Origin: Candidatus Merdivicinus intestinigallinarum
GTDB taxonomy: Bacteria; Bacillota; Clostridia; Oscillospirales; Ruminococcaceae
Direction: 5' to 3'
DNA: 35,764 nt
Assembly: GCA_018713335.1 (NCBI GenBank)
Contig: DVOW01000039.1
Location: 1-35,764, forward strand
Part shown: one piece after another, positions 26,497 to 34,142 of the stretch
Numbering within the stretch: position 1 is the stretch's first letter
Layout of the letters: each line of letters opens with the position of its first letter
Notes under the pieces: model-generated
Told to the model about the DNA's origin: nothing
Databases searched by the model: none
Seen by the model: the letters and a program-made list of their open reading frames with translations, nothing else
Made by a program: the position numbers and the translations under genes

Positions 26497-27180
26497 ATGA
26501 GTGATTTTTTGAGTGGGATCGCGGAATCCCTCCGCTATATGGGGTCCCTAAGCGTCAGCATGCTGGAAGGCGTCAAATATACCGTAGGGCTGTTTTTCAT
26601 TACGCTGATTTTTTCCATTCCCCTGGGACTTCTGCTGACATTGCTCCGCAACAGCGGAAGGAAAGTGCTGCGGGGCATTACCGGGTTTTATGTGTGGATC
26701 ATGCGGGGGACCCCCCTTTTGCTCCAGCTTTTCTTTTTCTACTTTGGGCTTCCCAACATCCCTGTCATTGGGGACTATCTGGTATTGGGGCGGTTTGAAG
26801 CGGCCTGCCTGACCTTCGTGCTCAATTACGCGGCCTATTTCTGCGAGATTTTCCGGGGCGGTATCCTTTCCGTGGAGCCCGGGCAGTATGAGGCCGCCCA
26901 GGTGCTGGGGTTCAGCAAATGGCAGACCAACCTAAAGATCGTGTTCCCGCAAATGCTGAAGGTCAGCCTTCCCTCCATCAGCAATGAATGTATTACGCTG
27001 GTGAAGGATACGGCCCTGATTACCGCCATCAGCGTTACGGAAATCCTGTACTTCGCCAAAGCGGCCGTCAACCGGGACACGGACGCCACAGCCTATGTAG
27101 TGGCAGCTGTCTTCTACTTAATTATGACGTATGGTTTGACCAAGCTGTTTGACTGGCTGGAAAAGAAATTCAGCTATTAA
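26497..27180 (+). CDS. Amino acid ABC transporter permease
   Basis: A 227-residue inner-membrane subunit of the HisMQ/GlnP family with five to six hydrophobic segments. The N-terminal block SMLEGVKYTVGLFFITLIFS and the EAA loop (EAAQVLGFSKWQTNLKIVFPQ region, near residue 137) that contacts the ATPase are present. The ATG at 26497 follows GGAGG by five bases; a GTG at 26485 lies inside that site and is not used. It likely forms a homodimer with two copies of the ATPase encoded 13 bp downstream. Confidence 0.95.
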   Translation: MSDFLSGIAESLRYMGSLSVSMLEGVKYTVGLFFITLIFSIPLGLLLTLLRNSGRKVLRGITGFYVWIMRGTPLLLQLFFFYFGLPNIPVIGDYLVLGRFEAACLTFVLNYAAYFCEIFRGGILSVEPGQYEAAQVLGFSKWQTNLKIVFPQMLKVSLPSISNECITLVKDTALITAISVTEILYFAKAAVNRDTDATAYVVAAVFYLIMTYGLTKLFDWLEKKFSY

Positions 27181-27193
27181 CGGAGGAACGTTT

Positions 27194-27937
27194 ATGAATA
27201 TGATTCAAGTGGAAGGGCTGAAAAAATCCTTTGGGAACGACGCCGTTATCGATGGGGTCAGCTTTTCCGTGGAAAAAGGCCAGACCGTTGCAGTAATCGG
27301 GCCCTCCGGCGCCGGAAAAAGCACCATGCTGCGGTGCCTAATCAATCTGGAAACGGCGGACGGCGGCACCATTCAAATCGAGGGCCAGCCCCTTTTGGAG
27401 AACGGGAAATACCCCGCCGAAAAAGTCAGGCGGCAAATCTGCGCCAAAATGGGGATGGTGTTCCAAAATTTTAACCTGTTCCCCCATTTGACCGTATTGA
27501 AAAATCTGACCCTCCCCCCTCTCAACGCTAAAAAGATGGACGCCCCTGCCGCTGAGAAGCGAGCTAAGGAGCTTTTGAAAAAGGTTGGGCTGGAAGGGAA
27601 GGAAAACGCCCGCCCCTCCGAGCTGTCCGGCGGCCAGAAGCAGCGGGTTGCTATTGCGCGGGCTTTGATGATGGGGCCGGACGTCCTGCTTTTTGACGAG
27701 CCCACCTCCGCGTTGGACCCGCAGCTCACCGGCGAGGTCCTGGAAGTCATCCGGGAGCTTTCCAGGGAGCACATGACCATGATCGTGGTCACTCACGAAA
27801 TGGGCTTTGCCCGGGAGGCCGCTGACAAGATCCTCTTTATAGGGGACCATCAAATTTTGGAAGAAGGCACGCCGGAGGATATCTTTAACCATCCCAAAGA
27901 TCCGCGCATCAGCGAATTTGTATCCAAAATTTTATAA
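27194..27937 (+). CDS. Amino acid ABC transporter ATP-binding protein
   Basis: A 247-residue GlnQ/HisP-type ATPase. Walker A GPSGAGKST is at residues 36-44, the Q-loop is in MVFQNFNLFPHLTV, and the signature is LSGGQKQRVAIARAL. Walker B is VLLFDEPTSALDP, with the switch histidine in VVTHEMGFA. The ATG at 27194 lies seven bases after GGAGG. Last gene of the three-gene transporter; no clear hairpin terminator follows it. Confidence 0.96.
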   Translation: MNMIQVEGLKKSFGNDAVIDGVSFSVEKGQTVAVIGPSGAGKSTMLRCLINLETADGGTIQIEGQPLLENGKYPAEKVRRQICAKMGMVFQNFNLFPHLTVLKNLTLPPLNAKKMDAPAAEKRAKELLKKVGLEGKENARPSELSGGQKQRVAIARALMMGPDVLLFDEPTSALDPQLTGEVLEVIRELSREHMTMIVVTHEMGFAREAADKILFIGDHQILEEGTPEDIFNHPKDPRISEFVSKIL

Positions 27938-28017
27938 ATTGAGTAAAAAATGTAATTTTTCACAATGCTTTCAGACACTTTTCAGACAGATTCAACACCC
28001 ATGTCATATTTGCCCCG

Positions 28018-28023
28018 TATAAT
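28018..28023 (+). promoter_or_regulatory. Possible -10 element of the small lipoprotein gene
   Basis: Consensus TATAAT, 24 bases before the ATG at 28048. I could not find a good -35 box at the proper distance (the nearest is TTCAAC, 21 bases upstream), so the promoter may be weak, activator-dependent or absent. Confidence 0.35.
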
Positions 28024-28047
28024 AACCCATGAAAGGAGGACATGGAA

Positions 28048-28365
28048 ATGAAAAAAATCTTACCTTTTATCCTGTCCGCTGTAATGGTTTTTAGTTTGGC
28101 GTCCTGCGGGGATGACACTGGTTCTTCCACCACTACGGAAGAAAGCTCTGTTTCGTCCGCAGCTGAGGAATCTTCTGCTGAAGAATCTTCCGAAGAGGCT
28201 TCCGCTGAGGATGAATCCTCTGAAGAGGTTTCCGCTGAAGAATCTGCTGCCGAAGAAGAATCTACAGAAGGCTCGGCAGCCGATGAAACTTCTGACGACG
28301 CCTCCGCAGACGAAACCAGCGACACAGGTTCTGAAACAGACAGTTCCGCAGAAGTGTCTGAATAA
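28048..28365 (+). CDS. Small Ser/Glu-rich lipoprotein of unknown function
   Basis: A 105-residue protein. Its signal peptide ends in the lipobox LASC (C20). Everything after residue 25 is built almost only from Ser, Glu, Ala, Asp and Thr in repeated short units such as SSAEESS and ADETSD. It has no hydrophobic core, so the mature part should be an unfolded, strongly acidic chain anchored to the outer face of the membrane. The ATG at 28048 is used because GGAGG lies eight bases before it; the in-frame ATG at 28042 is too close. It sits alone between the transporter and convergent genes. Function unknown; a surface spacer or cation-binding role would be a guess. Confidence 0.75.
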   Translation: MKKILPFILSAVMVFSLASCGDDTGSSTTTEESSVSSAAEESSAEESSEEASAEDESSEEVSAEESAAEEESTEGSAADETSDDASADETSDTGSETDSSAEVSE

Positions 28366-28386
28366 TTTTGCTTTTTCTCTTTGCAA

Positions 28387-28419
28387 CAATAAAAGACAGG
28401 CTGCTTGATAAACAGCCTG
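28387..28419 (-). terminator. Terminator for the ABC-F/kinase transcript
   Basis: Minus strand: CAGGCTG (28413-28419) and its inverted copy (28397-28403) with a nine-base loop, followed by TCTTTTATTG. It lies 80 bases past the stop of the P-loop kinase gene. Confidence 0.55.
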
Positions 28420-28470
28420 CCAAACGCCAGTACATTGCTCAATCATTTGAAAAATCCAAACCTTTTTCTT

Positions 28471-28498
28471 GCCGGAGGAGTTTTCCTCCGGCTTTTTT
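28471..28498 (+). terminator. Strong intrinsic terminator, plus strand
   Basis: GCCGGAGGA (28471-28479) pairs with TCCTCCGGC (28484-28492), then TTTTTT. It terminates plus-strand transcription from the small lipoprotein gene. It overlaps the stop codon of the convergent kinase gene. Confidence 0.88.
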
Positions 28499-28973
28499 AT
28501 CGCCATGACAGCTCATCCTCATCCGGCGGCTCAAAAAATGCCGCCCACTTCTGGATGTCCTCCGGCGCGACCCGGAACACATCGCCGTCGTTTTCTGCAT
28601 TGCGCTTTTCCAGACGGGCAAAGATTTCTTCCAGCGGCACATCCATGTAGTGCACCCGGCAGCCCGCCCCCAGGGATTCCGCCCAGCGGCGCAGGCCCTC
28701 CCGTTCCGATTTGGCCCAGAACCCGAAGTCCAGCACCACATTGACCCCCATGGCCAGCAATTCGACCGCTGTTTTCCACATAAGTTCTTCGATGCGGCTG
28801 TGCCGGGCGTCATGCTCCCCGCTGTTGTCCGCCCCGGAAAAATCATCCCCAAAAAGGGTGGTGTGCCAAACGTCCGGGGTCAGAACCAGGGCGTTCCACT
28901 CTTTGGCGTGTTCCCTTGCGTAAGTGGTTTTGCCGGAGCCGGGAAGGCCCACCATTATATGAAGGGTTGGCAT
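28497..28973 (-). CDS. P-loop ATP-binding protein, small kinase-like
   Basis: A 158-residue single-domain P-loop protein. Walker A GLPGSGKT is at residues 9-16, and VVLDFGFWAKSEREGLRRW is in the middle, like the hydrophobic strand and lid of AAA-type small kinases and zeta-like kinases. The substrate is not recognisable. The ATG at 28973 is preferred because GLPGSGKT then falls at the usual distance from the start. The GAGGAG formed by the last codons of the upstream ABC-F gene is its ribosome binding site. Only five bases separate the two genes, so translation is coupled. It could act on a nucleoside, a sugar or a small antibiotic-like molecule; this is speculation. Confidence 0.75.
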   Translation of the reverse strand: MPTLHIMVGLPGSGKTTYAREHAKEWNALVLTPDVWHTTLFGDDFSGADNSGEHDARHSRIEELMWKTAVELLAMGVNVVLDFGFWAKSEREGLRRWAESLGAGCRVHYMDVPLEEIFARLEKRNAENDGDVFRVAPEDIQKWAAFFEPPDEDELSWR

Positions 28974-28978
28974 AATCC

Positions 28979-30898
28979 TCACTCCTCGCTCAGTTCCATC
29001 CACTCATCCATAGAATCGTTGAGCAGATTTTTCTTTTCTTCCAAAAGGGTGCAGAGTTCCTGGATCTTCTGGTAATCGGAGGCCATTTCGCCGGGGTTTT
29101 GCAGGGTCTGCTCGATTTCCGCAATCTCCCCTTCCAGCTGCTCCACCAGCTTTTCCAGCTCCCGGATCCGGGCGCGGCGTTTTGCGTCCTCCGCTTTCTG
29201 CTGTTTGCTGCGGTAATAGCTGGCGCCGGAGGCGGAGGGCTGCTTTTCCTGTTTCGGGGCGGGTACAGCCGCGGCGGCCTTTTCCTTCTGCTTTTCCAGG
29301 TAATAATCGTAGTTGCCCTTGAATACCTCCACATGATCGTCAAAGATCTCGATGATCCGGTCCGGGACTGCTTTCAGCAGATAACGGTCGTGGGACACAA
29401 ACAGCAGCGTGCCCCGGTAATCCCGCAAGGCGTCCTCCAAAAGCTCCTTGCTTTGCAGGTCCAGATGGTTGGTGGGCTCGTCCAGCATGAGGAAATTCCC
29501 GCGCTCCATCATCAAAACGGCAAAGGCCAGTTTTGCCCGTTCGCCGCCGCTTAAGACGCCCACCTTTTTGTAAACGTCCTCCCCCTGGAGCAGGACCCGC
29601 CCCAGCATGGTGCGGATCTCCGTTTCATTTTTCCGGGGCCAGCGGCTCCAAAGTTCCTCGATTACCGTCATTTCCGGGTGCAGCTGGCGGTTCTCCTGGT
29701 CAAAATAACTGGCTTTTACTTCCTGGCCCCAGCGGATTTTCCCGGCGTCCGGCTTTAATTCCCCCCGCAGGGCGTGAAGGAAGGAGGATTTCCCGATGCC
29801 GTTTTCCCCGATAACCGCAACCTTTTCCCCCCGCTGGATGTGGACGTCCAGGTGGTCGAAGAGGTGCTTCCGCTCCAGCCCTTCCCCAACGCTCAGGGAA
29901 AGCCCGTCCACTATCAGGACATCTTTCACAGGGTCCCGGTCAAAATCGAACCGCAGGGAAATCTTTTTGCTGTATTCCCTGGGACGCTCGATGATTTCCA
30001 TGGCTTCCAGTTTTTTGATGCGGCCTTTGGCCATTTTGGAGGTGGAGGCCCGGGTCAGGTTTTTGGCGATATAGTCCTCCAAATCGGCGATTTCCTCCTG
30101 CTGGGCCTCGTATTCCTTTTCCCAGCGAGCCATGAGCTCGGCCTTCAGCACCTTATATTTGCTGTAATTTCCCGGGAAAACCCGCAGCCCCCCGAATTCC
30201 ATCTCCCAAATCTCTTTGACGGTTTTGTCCAGAAAATACCGGTCATGGGAAACCACCACAACTGCCCCTTTGTAGCTTTCCAAGTGGTCCTCCAGCCAGA
30301 GCAGGGTCTTAAAATCCAGGTGGTTGGTGGGCTCGTCCAAAATCAGCAGCTCCGGTTCGCTTAGCAGGAGCTTTGCCAGGGCAAGCCTTGTCTTTTCGCC
30401 GCCGGACAGGGTGGAAATCTCGGTGCGGGTGTCTTTATCCTCAAAGCCCATACCGTTTAAAATGGACTGGATCTTGACGTCGATCAGGTAGCCGTCGTTG
30501 CCTTCAAAAAACGTCTGATTCCGGTCATATTCCCGGGACAAGGTTTGATATTCCGCGGAATCCGGCGGGCAGTCCGAAAGCTCCACCCGAATCCGCTCCA
30601 TTTCCTCTTTGGCCTTCAAAACCGGGGCAAAAACCAGCCGCATTTCTTCCTCAATGGTATTGCCGCTGGTCAGACCGCTGTTCTGCCGGAGGTATCCCAC
30701 GTTCAGGCCGGATTTTCGGTCCAGTGAGCCGGTTTCATAATCCTGGGAACCGCAGATCACATTGAGCAGGGTGGATTTCCCCGCGCCGTTGGCCCCGATC
30801 AAACCGATCCGGGAGTTTTCCTGCACCTGCGCCGTGACCCCTTCAAATATTACTGTACTTCCAAAGGATACTCCCACATCCTGCAAGGATACCAGCAT
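28979..30898 (-). CDS. ABC-F family ATP-binding protein
   Basis: A 639-residue soluble protein with two ABC domains and no membrane segments. The first Walker A is GANGAGKSTL, with signature LSGGEKTRLALAK and Walker B LLILDEPTNHLDF. Between the domains is the Arg/Lys-rich linker (about 240-300). The second domain has GENGIGKSS, LSGGERAKLAFAV and FLMLDEPTNHLD. A Lys/Glu-rich coiled coil ends the protein. ABC-F proteins act on the ribosome as translation factors or antibiotic-protection factors. The length and C-terminal coiled coil resemble Bacillus YdiF, but resistance versus housekeeping cannot be decided here. The ATG at 30898 lies five bases after AGGAGG; the longer frame to 30967 would run through the promoter. 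Confidence 0.93.
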   Translation of the reverse strand: MLVSLQDVGVSFGSTVIFEGVTAQVQENSRIGLIGANGAGKSTLLNVICGSQDYETGSLDRKSGLNVGYLRQNSGLTSGNTIEEEMRLVFAPVLKAKEEMERIRVELSDCPPDSAEYQTLSREYDRNQTFFEGNDGYLIDVKIQSILNGMGFEDKDTRTEISTLSGGEKTRLALAKLLLSEPELLILDEPTNHLDFKTLLWLEDHLESYKGAVVVVSHDRYFLDKTVKEIWEMEFGGLRVFPGNYSKYKVLKAELMARWEKEYEAQQEEIADLEDYIAKNLTRASTSKMAKGRIKKLEAMEIIERPREYSKKISLRFDFDRDPVKDVLIVDGLSLSVGEGLERKHLFDHLDVHIQRGEKVAVIGENGIGKSSFLHALRGELKPDAGKIRWGQEVKASYFDQENRQLHPEMTVIEELWSRWPRKNETEIRTMLGRVLLQGEDVYKKVGVLSGGERAKLAFAVLMMERGNFLMLDEPTNHLDLQSKELLEDALRDYRGTLLFVSHDRYLLKAVPDRIIEIFDDHVEVFKGNYDYYLEKQKEKAAAAVPAPKQEKQPSASGASYYRSKQQKAEDAKRRARIRELEKLVEQLEGEIAEIEQTLQNPGEMASDYQKIQELCTLLEEKKNLLNDSMDEWMELSEE

Positions 30899-30955
30899 AA
30901 TGTCCTCCTTGTGCCTTACTGATTGAAAATTCCGATAAACGGTCACACAATTTTT

Positions 30956-30984
30956 AGTATAGCACATTTTGCAGAAAATGGAAA
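30956..30984 (-). promoter_or_regulatory. Promoter of the ABC-F gene
   Basis: Minus strand: TTTCCA (30979-30984), 17-base spacer, TATACT (30956-30961). The leader is about 50 bases, too short for a long drug-sensing attenuator of the kind found before several resistance ABC-F genes. Confidence 0.6.
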
Positions 30985-31171
30985 GTCCCTGTTTTCAAAA
31001 CTTTTACAGAATCTCAACGGATGTCATTTGTGCAAATCGCTATTATATTCAGTAAATATATAAGCTCATTTCGCTTTTTTGACGGGAAATATTTTGAGAT
31101 TTGCTTGGTACTGTATCAGTGTGAGGAAAACACCACCCGATTCTATTGAATATTCAAAGGAGAAATTTATC

Positions 31172-31972
31172 ATGAAGAAATTAACAGCCCTTTTCCTGGC
31201 TGCGATACTGGCGGCCGCCGCTTTGGCCAGCTGCGGGAACGATTCGGAGCCTTCTTCGGAAGTATCTTCCGAATCTTCCATTACATCGGAACTGGACAGC
31301 GAATCCAGCGCGGAAAGCTCCGCAGAATCCAGCGCGGAGGAATCCGAAAGCTCTCAGGCAGAGGAATCCTCCCAAAGCGAATCCGCGGAACCTTCCGAGG
31401 AATCCTCTGCTTCTTCGGACACCGCTTCCAAGCCTTCCAGCGGAGGTTCTTCCGCTTCCTCCAAGCCTGCGGCATCCAAACCGCAGTCCAAGCCGTCCTC
31501 ACAGCCCCCTGCGGAAAGCTCGGAACAGGCGCCGCCCCCTGCCCAGTCTGTTAATACCGACAACGGCAGCACGGTCCCGGAAGGTGCAGAGCTTTCCCTG
31601 TCCTCCATCATCAGTCAGCTTTACGAAGGGATTTCGGAAGAAAATATGCCTATGGTCATGGAAATCGCCCTCACTGCGGAAAATTCCGAATATTATGTAG
31701 GCGTTCCCTCCTCCTCTTACACAGAGGGCCTGGCTTCTGATTCCGCAATCGGTTCCATCGCCCATTCCGTCTGCCTGCTGCGGGCCAAGGACGCAGACGC
31801 GGCGGCTGCCCTGGCAAAGGATGTGGAAGCCAAAGCAAACCCTGCCAAATGGATCTGCGTCACCGCTGAAAAAATGATCGTCAAACAAAAAGGCGACCTG
31901 GTGCTGCTGATTATGGCTTCCTCAAGCAACGCGGATATCATCAGCGCGAACTTTGACAATTTAAGCGTATGA
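31172..31972 (+). CDS. DUF4358 domain lipoprotein
   Basis: A 266-residue lipoprotein with lipobox LASC (C21). Residues 22-140 form a Ser/Glu- then Ser/Pro/Lys-rich tether without predicted structure. The rest is a DUF4358 domain: LSLSSIISQLYEGISEENMP, VGVPSSSYTEGL and a C-terminal segment ADAAAALAKDVEAKANP. The ATG at 31172 follows AAAGGAG by nine bases; an upstream in-frame start lacks a signal peptide and is not used. The domain is common in Clostridia beside DHHW and MBOAT genes, where a role in cell-envelope polymer acylation has been suggested. The stop overlaps the next gene by ATGA. The 273-bp gap before it holds only the ABC-F promoter and an AT-rich tract; I see no clear promoter for this gene. 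Confidence 0.85.
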   Translation: MKKLTALFLAAILAAAALASCGNDSEPSSEVSSESSITSELDSESSAESSAESSAEESESSQAEESSQSESAEPSEESSASSDTASKPSSGGSSASSKPAASKPQSKPSSQPPAESSEQAPPPAQSVNTDNGSTVPEGAELSLSSIISQLYEGISEENMPMVMEIALTAENSEYYVGVPSSSYTEGLASDSAIGSIAHSVCLLRAKDADAAAALAKDVEAKANPAKWICVTAEKMIVKQKGDLVLLIMASSSNADIISANFDNLSV

Positions 31973-32913
31973 TGATCAAACGGAAAAAGATCCTGCTGGC
32001 GGCAGTTTCGGCTGCTGCTGTTTTGGTACTGGTTTTCCTGGCCTGGAACCCGGCAAAGCAGCTCTACCGGCAGCTGAACCATCTGCCGGATGAAAACGGG
32101 ATGTATGCGGTTCAGGGCCAGTGGTTCGAGGCCATGCCGGATTTAGACGAGGATTCTGTCCTGAGCTTTGCAAACCGGCTGAACGCTTATATCATCCAGA
32201 GCCTGACCTCAGAAAACACCGTTTACTATGGAGTCATCCCGGACAAATCCTGGTATTCGGCGGAATCCGGCTGGCCCACCCTGGATCACAGCAGGCTGGC
32301 AGAAATCCTGCGGGAAAATATTCAGGGTGCGGCGGAGATCGACCTGACCCCCGCCCTCTCCCTGGAGGATTATTACCAGACGGACCGCCACTGGCGGCAG
32401 GAACGGCTCCAGAGCGTCCTGGATACCCTGGGGGATGCTATGGGATTTTCTGTAAAGTTATCTGACTTTACAGAAAATACAATTACGCCTTTTCACGGCA
32501 GTTTCGAGAAAAAACTGAAAAATCCGCCGGAGGAACCCTTTGTTTACCTGACCGGCGGAGCTTTGGACAGCGTTTCCATTTCCAGCTATCAGTACCCGGA
32601 ACTTCAGGAGGTCTACGACCTGTCAAAGCTGGAGTCGGAAAACACCTACGATGTGTTTTTAGGCGGGATCAGCCCCATTGTCACCTTAACAAACCCAAAT
32701 GCTGAATCTCAGCGGGAACTGGTGATTTTCGGGGATTCCTATTCCAGCAGTCTGGCCCCTCTGCTCTGCGGGGAATACCGGACCGTAACCATTGTGGATC
32801 TGCGGTTTATTTTCTCCAGCCTTCTGCCGGATCTGCTGAACTTCACCAACCAGGATGTGCTGTTTTTATACAGCGACTGGATTCTCAACAACAGCGCCAT
32901 GCTGCGGTTTTAA
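31969..32913 (+). CDS. DHHW family protein, membrane-anchored
   Basis: A 314-residue protein with one N-terminal membrane helix (about 8-24), which leaves the rest outside the cell. The family motif appears as YYQTDRHWRQ near residues 130-139. VIFGDSYSSSLAPLL near 256-270 is the block carrying the presumed serine nucleophile of the SGNH/AlgX-like fold. Distant relatives O-acetylate cell-envelope polymers together with an MBOAT transferase. The first ATG makes an ATGA overlap with DUF4358, so the two are co-translated. No MBOAT gene is in this window, so either the partner is elsewhere or the pair works alone. It ends at a strong convergent terminator. Confidence 0.83.
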   Translation: MMIKRKKILLAAVSAAAVLVLVFLAWNPAKQLYRQLNHLPDENGMYAVQGQWFEAMPDLDEDSVLSFANRLNAYIIQSLTSENTVYYGVIPDKSWYSAESGWPTLDHSRLAEILRENIQGAAEIDLTPALSLEDYYQTDRHWRQERLQSVLDTLGDAMGFSVKLSDFTENTITPFHGSFEKKLKNPPEEPFVYLTGGALDSVSISSYQYPELQEVYDLSKLESENTYDVFLGGISPIVTLTNPNAESQRELVIFGDSYSSSLAPLLCGEYRTVTIVDLRFIFSSLLPDLLNFTNQDVLFLYSDWILNNSAMLRF

Positions 32914-32919
32914 CAGGAG

Positions 32920-32949
32920 CCGATCCTTCAAAGGATCGGTTCTTCTTTT
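32920..32949 (+). terminator. Terminator of the DUF4358-DHHW pair
   Basis: CCGATCCT, loop TCAA, AGGATCGG, then TTCTTCTTTT. The hairpin overlaps the last codons of the convergent S1 gene. Confidence 0.85.
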
Positions 32950-33875
32950 GGATGAGCAAAATCCGTTTCGATGACTTTGCCGCTTTGGGGCGTCGAGTAT
33001 ACCCAACGGTCAATATGTCCTTCCTTTATAAAATACCGCAGGGGCTGCGGTTCCGTTTCCCCGCTGAAGGCATCGATTAGGATCAGTTTTACCTTCATTT
33101 TATCCGGTAAGAGGCTTTTGATGTACACGCCCGCCTGCTGGCCCGGAAAGACCCCTTCCCGCTTTTCCGCAAGGCCCGCCAGGTTGGGGGTAAGTTCCAC
33201 AAAGATCCCGTAATCTTCCACGGAACGCACGATCCCGCTGACGGTTTCCCCCGGTGAAAAACAGGCGGCGTTCTCCTCCCATGTGCCCAAAAGCTCCCGA
33301 TGGCTTAAAGTCAGCCGCCCCTCTTCCATGGTCCGCACAACGGCGAATATGTCCTGCCCTACGGAAAACCGGTCCCGGGGATGGGAAATGCGGGAAACCG
33401 ATATGGCGTCAATGGGGATCAGGGAAACGACCCCGCAGCCCACGTCTACAAAGGCCCCGAATTTTTCCAGATGGGTTATCCGGGCCGGCAGGATATCCCC
33501 CGGCACAAGGCAGCCCAAATACTGCTGCCAGCAGGTAAGCTGCGCTTTCCGGCGGGACAGCAGGGGGCGCTGGTTCCCCCGCTGGTCCATAAAAAATCCC
33601 GTCACCTGGAAGCAGACCGGTTTGTTGACCCGGGACAGGATGGCGATGTCCCGCACCGTCCCTTCTTCGATGCCGATGGCGCATTCGTTCCGGGGGATCA
33701 CCCCTTTAAACCCGCCCATGTCCACGATCAGGTTGTGGCTGCTGTCGCAGACCACCGCCCTGGCCTCCAAGATCTCTCCGGTTTGGACCGCTTCCCGCAA
33801 AGCGGACATGGAGGAGCATTTTCTCTTGTTTTCTTCTGTTTCAAAAAGAAACCCTTCCGGTTGATACTGCATCAT
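32928..33875 (-). CDS. S1 RNA-binding domain protein (three S1 motifs)
   Basis: A 315-residue protein with three S1/OB-like RNA-binding units. The first is degenerate (about 30-100, LEARAVVCDSSHNLIVDMGG). The second is best conserved (about 125-195, ITHLEKFGAFVDVGCGVVSL and GQDIFAVVRTMEEGRLTLSHR). The third is near 210-280 (GETVSGIVRSVEDYGIFVELT). It is a ribosomal-protein-S1-like or Tex-like small family in Clostridia; the exact role is unknown. The start is uncertain: ATGs at 33875 and 33872 have AAGG just before them. A TTG at 33893 is in frame nine bases after AAAGGAG, and an ATG at 33941 is the longest option. The final residues are encoded within a convergent terminator. Confidence 0.85.
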   Translation of the reverse strand: MMQYQPEGFLFETEENKRKCSSMSALREAVQTGEILEARAVVCDSSHNLIVDMGGFKGVIPRNECAIGIEEGTVRDIAILSRVNKPVCFQVTGFFMDQRGNQRPLLSRRKAQLTCWQQYLGCLVPGDILPARITHLEKFGAFVDVGCGVVSLIPIDAISVSRISHPRDRFSVGQDIFAVVRTMEEGRLTLSHRELLGTWEENAACFSPGETVSGIVRSVEDYGIFVELTPNLAGLAEKREGVFPGQQAGVYIKSLLPDKMKVKLILIDAFSGETEPQPLRYFIKEGHIDRWVYSTPQSGKVIETDFAHPKEEPIL

Positions 33876-34063
33876 ATCCTTCCGCAATCTTCCATTATCC
33901 GGCAAATGAAAAATCTCCTTTCCGTCAATTCTCCGCCCCATTGGCGCCGGTTGGCCGGATGTTAAATCCTATGCCCTACTGCCGGCAATTATGCGGCGGA
34001 ATTTTCCACTGTCCCGTAACCCCCACCAATATTCAGATAAATTTGTTGTTTTTTAAGAAGCAC

Positions 34064-34092
34064 TTGACTTTATTTTGGCAATCTTGTATTGT
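34064..34092 (+). promoter_or_regulatory. Promoter of the GH29 gene
   Basis: TTGACT (34064-34069), 17-base spacer, TATTGT (34087-34092), in the 267-bp divergent gap after the S1 gene start. The remainder of the gap (33876-34063) shows no other clear signal; I could not find a convincing S1 promoter in it. Confidence 0.65.
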
Positions 34093-34142
34093 TAAAGCAA
34101 CGGCTGGTAAAGCCAATCTGAATTGTTTAGGAGGTACTCAAT

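Noticed and set aside
27338-27892. Minus-strand open frames opposite the ABC ATPase gene
   Set aside because: Mirror of a highly conserved ATPase; no start signal and no motif.
28141-28350. Ser/Glu codon repeats as a DNA-level tandem repeat array
   Set aside because: The repeats are imperfect and follow codon units, so protein composition explains them.
28060-28506. Minus-strand frames opposite the Ser/Glu-rich lipoprotein gene
   Set aside because: They are produced by the repetitive TCC/GAA codons of the real gene; no ribosome binding site.
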